DNA of 18,392 nt from an uncultured Collinsella sp. (GTDB lineage Bacteria > Actinomycetota > Coriobacteriia > Coriobacteriales > Coriobacteriaceae): NCBI GenBank assembly GCA_900759335.1, contig CAAEUX010000093.1:1-18392 (forward strand), written 5' to 3'. The position numbers and the translations under genes are program-made. This document shows positions 15,374-18,392 of the stretch, in pieces. Every line of letters starts with the position of its first letter. The first letter of the stretch is position 1. Below the pieces are notes generated by a model, which saw only the letters and a program-made list of their open reading frames with translations, was not told the origin of the DNA and did no database searches.

Positions 15374-15438
15374 GTCGTTCTCCTTAGGAGATAAAAACAA
15401 CTACAGGAAATGAAGGCGGTGCTATCGCCGCAGCATGA

Positions 15439-15546
15439 TAAAGGTTTCCCAGGTGCCCGAGGTTGGGGTGAAAGTGGTCGGGCGTTGACCTAATGGGTCA
15501 CGCCCGACCACTTGAGCCCCAAGATCGGGTGCCTGGGGAAGCTTTA
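15439..15546 (+). ncRNA. Structured hairpin element, copy 2 (nanA-nanK gap)
   Basis: A 108-base imperfect palindrome has 52-base arms (15439-15490 and 15495-15546) around TAAT. The core AAGTGGTCGGGCGT pairs perfectly with its partner at 15500-15513. Outer parts pair CCCAGG with CCTGGG and CCCGA with TCGGG. The right end includes the nanA stop codon. Four pairs are G-U on the plus strand but A-C mismatches on the minus strand, and a tandem G-A loop (15470-15471 against 15514-15515) forms only on the plus strand. The fold is therefore better preserved in a plus-strand RNA, opposite to the genes. It shares layout and sequence with the hairpin at 14293-14390. It may be a dispersed palindromic repeat, a MITE-like relic or an RNA; no function is claimed. 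Confidence 0.6.
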
Positions 15547-16464
15547 CAGGAGACCGTTGTCCTGGAGGACCTTCTTAATCGCCTCGACGTTCTCGCCGGT
15601 CATGGCCTTCACCGGGCGCGGCATGGTCGGGCTGTCGAAGATGCCCATGAGATTCATAGCGGTCTTGAAGGCACCAACGCCGCCGGCATAGCCCTGAACG
15701 CCCGAGGTGACATCCCAGATGTGGGAAATCTCGTTGAGGCGATCCTGCTCGGCCTTGACGGTAGCCCAGTCGCCGGCCTGAGCGGCCTTCCACTGGCGCA
15801 CGTAGCCCTCGGGCTCAACGTTAGCGAGACCCGGGACAGAACCGTCGGCGCCACCGAGGTAAGCGCCGTCGACAACGACCTCGTGACCGGTGAGGATGCT
15901 CATCGGATGGCCGTTCTTCTCGTTCTCCTGAACGAGGTAGCGGAACGAGATGTCATCGCCCGAGGAATCCTTGACGCCGGCCAGGACGCCCTCGGCGCCG
16001 AGCTTAGCAAGGAGCTTCCAGGGGAGCTTGGTGTGGACGCACACGGGGATGTCGTAGGCGAAGATGGGCAGGTCGAGTTCCTCGTGCAGGATGCGGAAGT
16101 GCTCCTCGACCTCGGTCATGCCCTGCAGGGCATAGAACGGGCAGGTAGCGACAAGCGCATCGGCGCCCAGCTCCTGAGCGACCTTACCGTGCTCGATCAT
16201 GCGCTCGGTCTCGGTGTCGATGATGCCGACCAGAACGGGAACGCGGTGGTCGACGATGCGCACGGCCTCGGCGACGATCTGGCGACGGCGCTCGTCGGTG
16301 GAGAAGACGACCTCGCCCGAGGATCCCAGGAAGAACAGGCCATCGACGCCGGCATCGATCATGCGGTTGATGCTGCGCTCAAAGGAGGCAACATCGAGCT
16401 GGTGATCTTCGGTATCGGGAACAACGACGGGAGGGATAACGCCGGTGAATTTCTGAGTTGCCAC
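15544..16464 (-). CDS. nanA: N-acetylneuraminate lyase (DapA/NanA family aldolase)
   Basis: By context this aldolase splits N-acetylneuraminate into ManNAc and pyruvate. The start is GTG at 16464 with AGGAG six bases upstream, giving 306 residues; the upstream in-frame ATG would add 28 residues unlike the family. It is a Schiff-base TIM-barrel aldolase with GSSGE at 47-51 (pyruvate carboxylate site), Tyr137 in AYDIPVCVHT and the lysine Lys165 in AGVKDSSGD, the same positions as in E. coli NanA. The segment after Tyr (DIPVCVH) differs from both typical NanA (NIPxxxG) and DapA (NVPxRT), so a related keto-acid aldolase is possible. It lies 68 bases after the degenerate esterase gene and before nanK, with a large hairpin at its end. 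Confidence 0.8.
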   Translation of the reverse strand: MATQKFTGVIPPVVVPDTEDHQLDVASFERSINRMIDAGVDGLFFLGSSGEVVFSTDERRRQIVAEAVRIVDHRVPVLVGIIDTETERMIEHGKVAQELGADALVATCPFYALQGMTEVEEHFRILHEELDLPIFAYDIPVCVHTKLPWKLLAKLGAEGVLAGVKDSSGDDISFRYLVQENEKNGHPMSILTGHEVVVDGAYLGGADGSVPGLANVEPEGYVRQWKAAQAGDWATVKAEQDRLNEISHIWDVTSGVQGYAGGVGAFKTAMNLMGIFDSPTMPRPVKAMTGENVEAIKKVLQDNGLL

Positions 16465-16532
16465 AAGAATCTCCTTAGTTGTCTGGCGAGCGGCCCTATG
16501 CCACCCACTCTTGTTGGCAGTGTCCAGGCCGT

Positions 16533-17384
16533 CTAGGCCAAAGAACACGGGTAGAACGTTTGGTTAAAGAAGTCGACGACTTCGTTTTCGAACGCATTGA
16601 TGCGCTCGTGAGCGTATTTGGCATAGATGATATGCCTCCGGTCACACTCAAGACCGTTGAATACGGCAAACTGTCCCTTGGGGTCGCTCACGGTATCCAT
16701 AAGCGATGTGCCTATGAGCGCCGATCCGCGCGCCCGAGACGACAGCGCCTCGAGGCCACCGGGAACTGGATTGGCAACCGCCGTGCAGGCAAGGCCCTGC
16801 TCGTCCAGAGCAGAAACCGCCAGCGCAACTCCGCCGCCAAGACCCTCGCCCCATGCAAAAATGCGGTCGGGGTCCACGCCATCAAGATTGCGCGCGACCT
16901 TCGCCAACGCGCAGCCCCAACGGACGCGCTCGACAAAAGCGGGCGAGGTAATCCCCTGCTGCAGATCGTCCGCACCAGCAACATCGTCATCCAGCGCGAG
17001 AACGGCATACCCCATGGCGGCAAATCTCGTCATGTGATGCCAGCCACGCACAGGCCGATCGATGTCGTGAAACATCAGGCACAGTGGCACGCGCTCAGAT
17101 ACTCGGGCACGACCAACTGGCTCAATCAAACGAGCGTGGACCGCATCGTCACCGAGTTCAAAGGAAACCTCCGAGTAACGGGCGCAGGGGTTAACAAAGT
17201 CAATCGCCGTAATGGCCAGGCCTTGAATCTCAAGATTCGAAGCGCATGCCTCTAAATCAGAAATATCTGCTTGGACATCACCGTGCCAGTCCCGATATTC
17301 TGCGAGCCTTGACGAAACCGTTCCAGGAATTCCCACGAGCCCGGGGACTATCAGCTCGTCAACATTGCTCTCGCACTTAGACAT
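16533..17384 (-). CDS. Degenerate acetyl-xylan-esterase-family protein, nucleophile Ser lost
   Basis: This is a 283-residue paralogue of the esterase encoded just upstream. The start ATG at 17384 has a GGGAGGGGAGG site and overlaps the previous gene by eight bases; a GTG at 17402 is less likely. Aligning the two, the nucleophile elbow GASQGGG becomes GEGLGGG, so the serine is Gly181, while the Asp (Asp230) and His (His259) of the triad and the FH of the oxyanion region are kept. About 40 residues between nucleophile and Asp are missing. The reading frame is intact and has a good ribosome site, which argues against a decaying pseudogene. It may be a non-catalytic partner or binding protein, but its function is unknown. 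It is followed by nanA. Confidence 0.75.
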   Translation of the reverse strand: MSKCESNVDELIVPGLVGIPGTVSSRLAEYRDWHGDVQADISDLEACASNLEIQGLAITAIDFVNPCARYSEVSFELGDDAVHARLIEPVGRARVSERVPLCLMFHDIDRPVRGWHHMTRFAAMGYAVLALDDDVAGADDLQQGITSPAFVERVRWGCALAKVARNLDGVDPDRIFAWGEGLGGGVALAVSALDEQGLACTAVANPVPGGLEALSSRARGSALIGTSLMDTVSDPKGQFAVFNGLECDRRHIIYAKYAHERINAFENEVVDFFNQTFYPCSLA

Positions 17385-18354
17385 GAGCCTCCCCTCCCTC
17401 ACAGAAAAACGGAATGATCAGATCGTCAAAGTCCTGAATCTCCTCGTGGCCAAAACCTTCAAAGAACTCATGACGCTTTTCACAGGTCAGGTTGTTGTAG
17501 ACCGCAAACTGCGTCGCCGGCGGACAGACGATATCGGCTGTGCCCGTGCCAAACAGAACGGGACATTTGACCATGGGGGCAAAGTTCTTGGAATCGAAGT
17601 ACGCCAGTTTGGCATAGGCTTCCTCGATACGAGTCGAGTCCTCGTCAAACCAACGCGACCAATAGCGCAGACCCTCGTAGGCAATATCGTCGGCGTCCAG
17701 ATCCCAAACCAGGCGGAAGTCCGATAAGAAGGGATAGAGGATGGCCGCGCGATTGATAAGCTCGCTGTTAAGCGCGCAGGTCGCAATACCCAAACCGCCA
17801 CCCTGCGATGCGCCGTTCACATACACGCGGGTAAGATCGATGCCCCCGAGCTCGCGAACGATGCGGCACAGAATGCGGATATCCTGATGTAGGCGGACAT
17901 AATAGAGGTTGGCCGGGTCGCCGTCGATACCGGCAACGATATGGCCCGCGACCGTCGTGCCCTCAAATCCACCAATGTCCTCGGAGGGGCCTCCTTGGCC
18001 GGGACAATCGAGAGCAATGAGCGCCATGCCCATGCCCGCAAACGACGCCTGCTCAAACCAGCTGCGGCTCGCACCCGGATATCCATGGAACTGAAGCACC
18101 AGCGGCACGGGCTCCTCCGAGACCGGCTTGAGGTACTTGGCATGCAGGCGTGCACCACACATGCCGGTATACCAGAGATCGAAAAACCGACAGGTCGCGG
18201 AATCCGCAACCGAAGCCGCCTCGATCGCGTAGTCGAGCTCGACGGCCTCGGCCTCGGCCATGCGGTCCTTCCAAAAGAGATCGAAATCCGATGGACGGGG
18301 CACAGCGCCTCGATATTCACCAAATTGCTGTTGTAGCTCCTGAGCACTTGGCAT
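17377..18354 (-). CDS. Acetyl xylan esterase / cephalosporin-C deacetylase family hydrolase
   Basis: This is an alpha/beta-hydrolase of the AXE1 carbohydrate-esterase family, which removes acetyl groups from sugars and related small molecules. The 325-residue length is typical. The family N-terminus (RPSDFDLFWKDRM), FHGYPG near 89-94, nucleophile Ser183 in GASQGGG, Asp274 in GTADIVCPP and His303 in GFGHEEI form a complete triad. No signal peptide is seen, so it is cytoplasmic and would act on imported sugar. Upstream of nanA-nanK-nanE it is a good candidate for removing O-acetyl groups from sialic acids, but this is inference. The ATG at 18354 has only a distant AAAGG; the gene could be coupled to one outside the window. 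Confidence 0.85.
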   Translation of the reverse strand: MPSAQELQQQFGEYRGAVPRPSDFDLFWKDRMAEAEAVELDYAIEAASVADSATCRFFDLWYTGMCGARLHAKYLKPVSEEPVPLVLQFHGYPGASRSWFEQASFAGMGMALIALDCPGQGGPSEDIGGFEGTTVAGHIVAGIDGDPANLYYVRLHQDIRILCRIVRELGGIDLTRVYVNGASQGGGLGIATCALNSELINRAAILYPFLSDFRLVWDLDADDIAYEGLRYWSRWFDEDSTRIEEAYAKLAYFDSKNFAPMVKCPVLFGTGTADIVCPPATQFAVYNNLTCEKRHEFFEGFGHEEIQDFDDLIIPFFCEGGEAHV

Positions 18355-18392
18355 GGCTCGTGAACCCAGCCTTTCGAAATCGCAACGGAGGT

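Noticed and set aside
15439..15546. Simple terminator of nanA
   Set aside because: There is no T-tract on the minus strand after the stem, and the stem is far longer than a usual terminator and pairs better on the plus strand.
16465..16548. ATG start for nanA 28 codons upstream
   Set aside because: It overlaps the end of the previous gene, adds sequence unlike the family and lacks a ribosome site, whereas the GTG at 16464 has AGGAG at the right distance.

Overview
The window is a densely packed bacterial segment of high GC content in which all 17 genes lie on the minus strand, so transcription runs from right to left. The order rapZ-whiA-gap-pgk-tpiA-secG is the actinobacterial arrangement. 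Combined with gpmI, a Tat-type lipoprotein OppA and strong AGGAGG-like ribosome sites, it points to a gut Coriobacteriia, probably Collinsella. The genus is an inference from gene order and protein style, not from a database match.

In transcription order there are four blocks. (1) 18354-13581 is an amino-sugar (sialic acid) catabolic cluster: an acetyl-xylan-esterase-family hydrolase, a degenerate paralogue that has lost its nucleophile serine, N-acetylneuraminate lyase (nanA), a ROK-family N-acetylmannosamine kinase (nanK) and N-acetylmannosamine-6-phosphate epimerase (nanE). Together these would deacetylate and split sialic acid and deliver GlcNAc-6-P. (2) 13482-11626 holds rapZ and whiA, six bases apart; the yvcK gene usually found between them is missing. 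(3) 11432-6747 holds lower glycolysis: gap behind its own promoter and terminator, then pgk-tpiA-gpmI tightly coupled, followed by secG with its own start and terminator. (4) 6039-97 is a complete oligopeptide ABC importer, oppA-oppB-oppC-oppD-oppF, ending in a strong terminator at the left edge.

The intergenic stretches carry most of the unexplained structure. The main one is a pair of related, roughly 100-nt imperfect hairpins that bracket nanK in opposite orientations (14293-14390 and 15439-15546). They share an internal-loop layout (a GA/GG loop, a 7-bp stem, then a tandem GA/GA loop) and about 20 of 26 bases over one arm segment. They look like two copies of a dispersed structured element. 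Other points of interest are a terminator hairpin directly against the rapZ ribosome site, an 18-bp palindrome with a central CG upstream of gap, and repeated octamers upstream of oppA.

No tRNA, rRNA, CRISPR array, insertion sequence or frameshifted gene was seen. No gene-free stretch exceeds 300 bases; the longest is the oppA leader region at 6040-6333.
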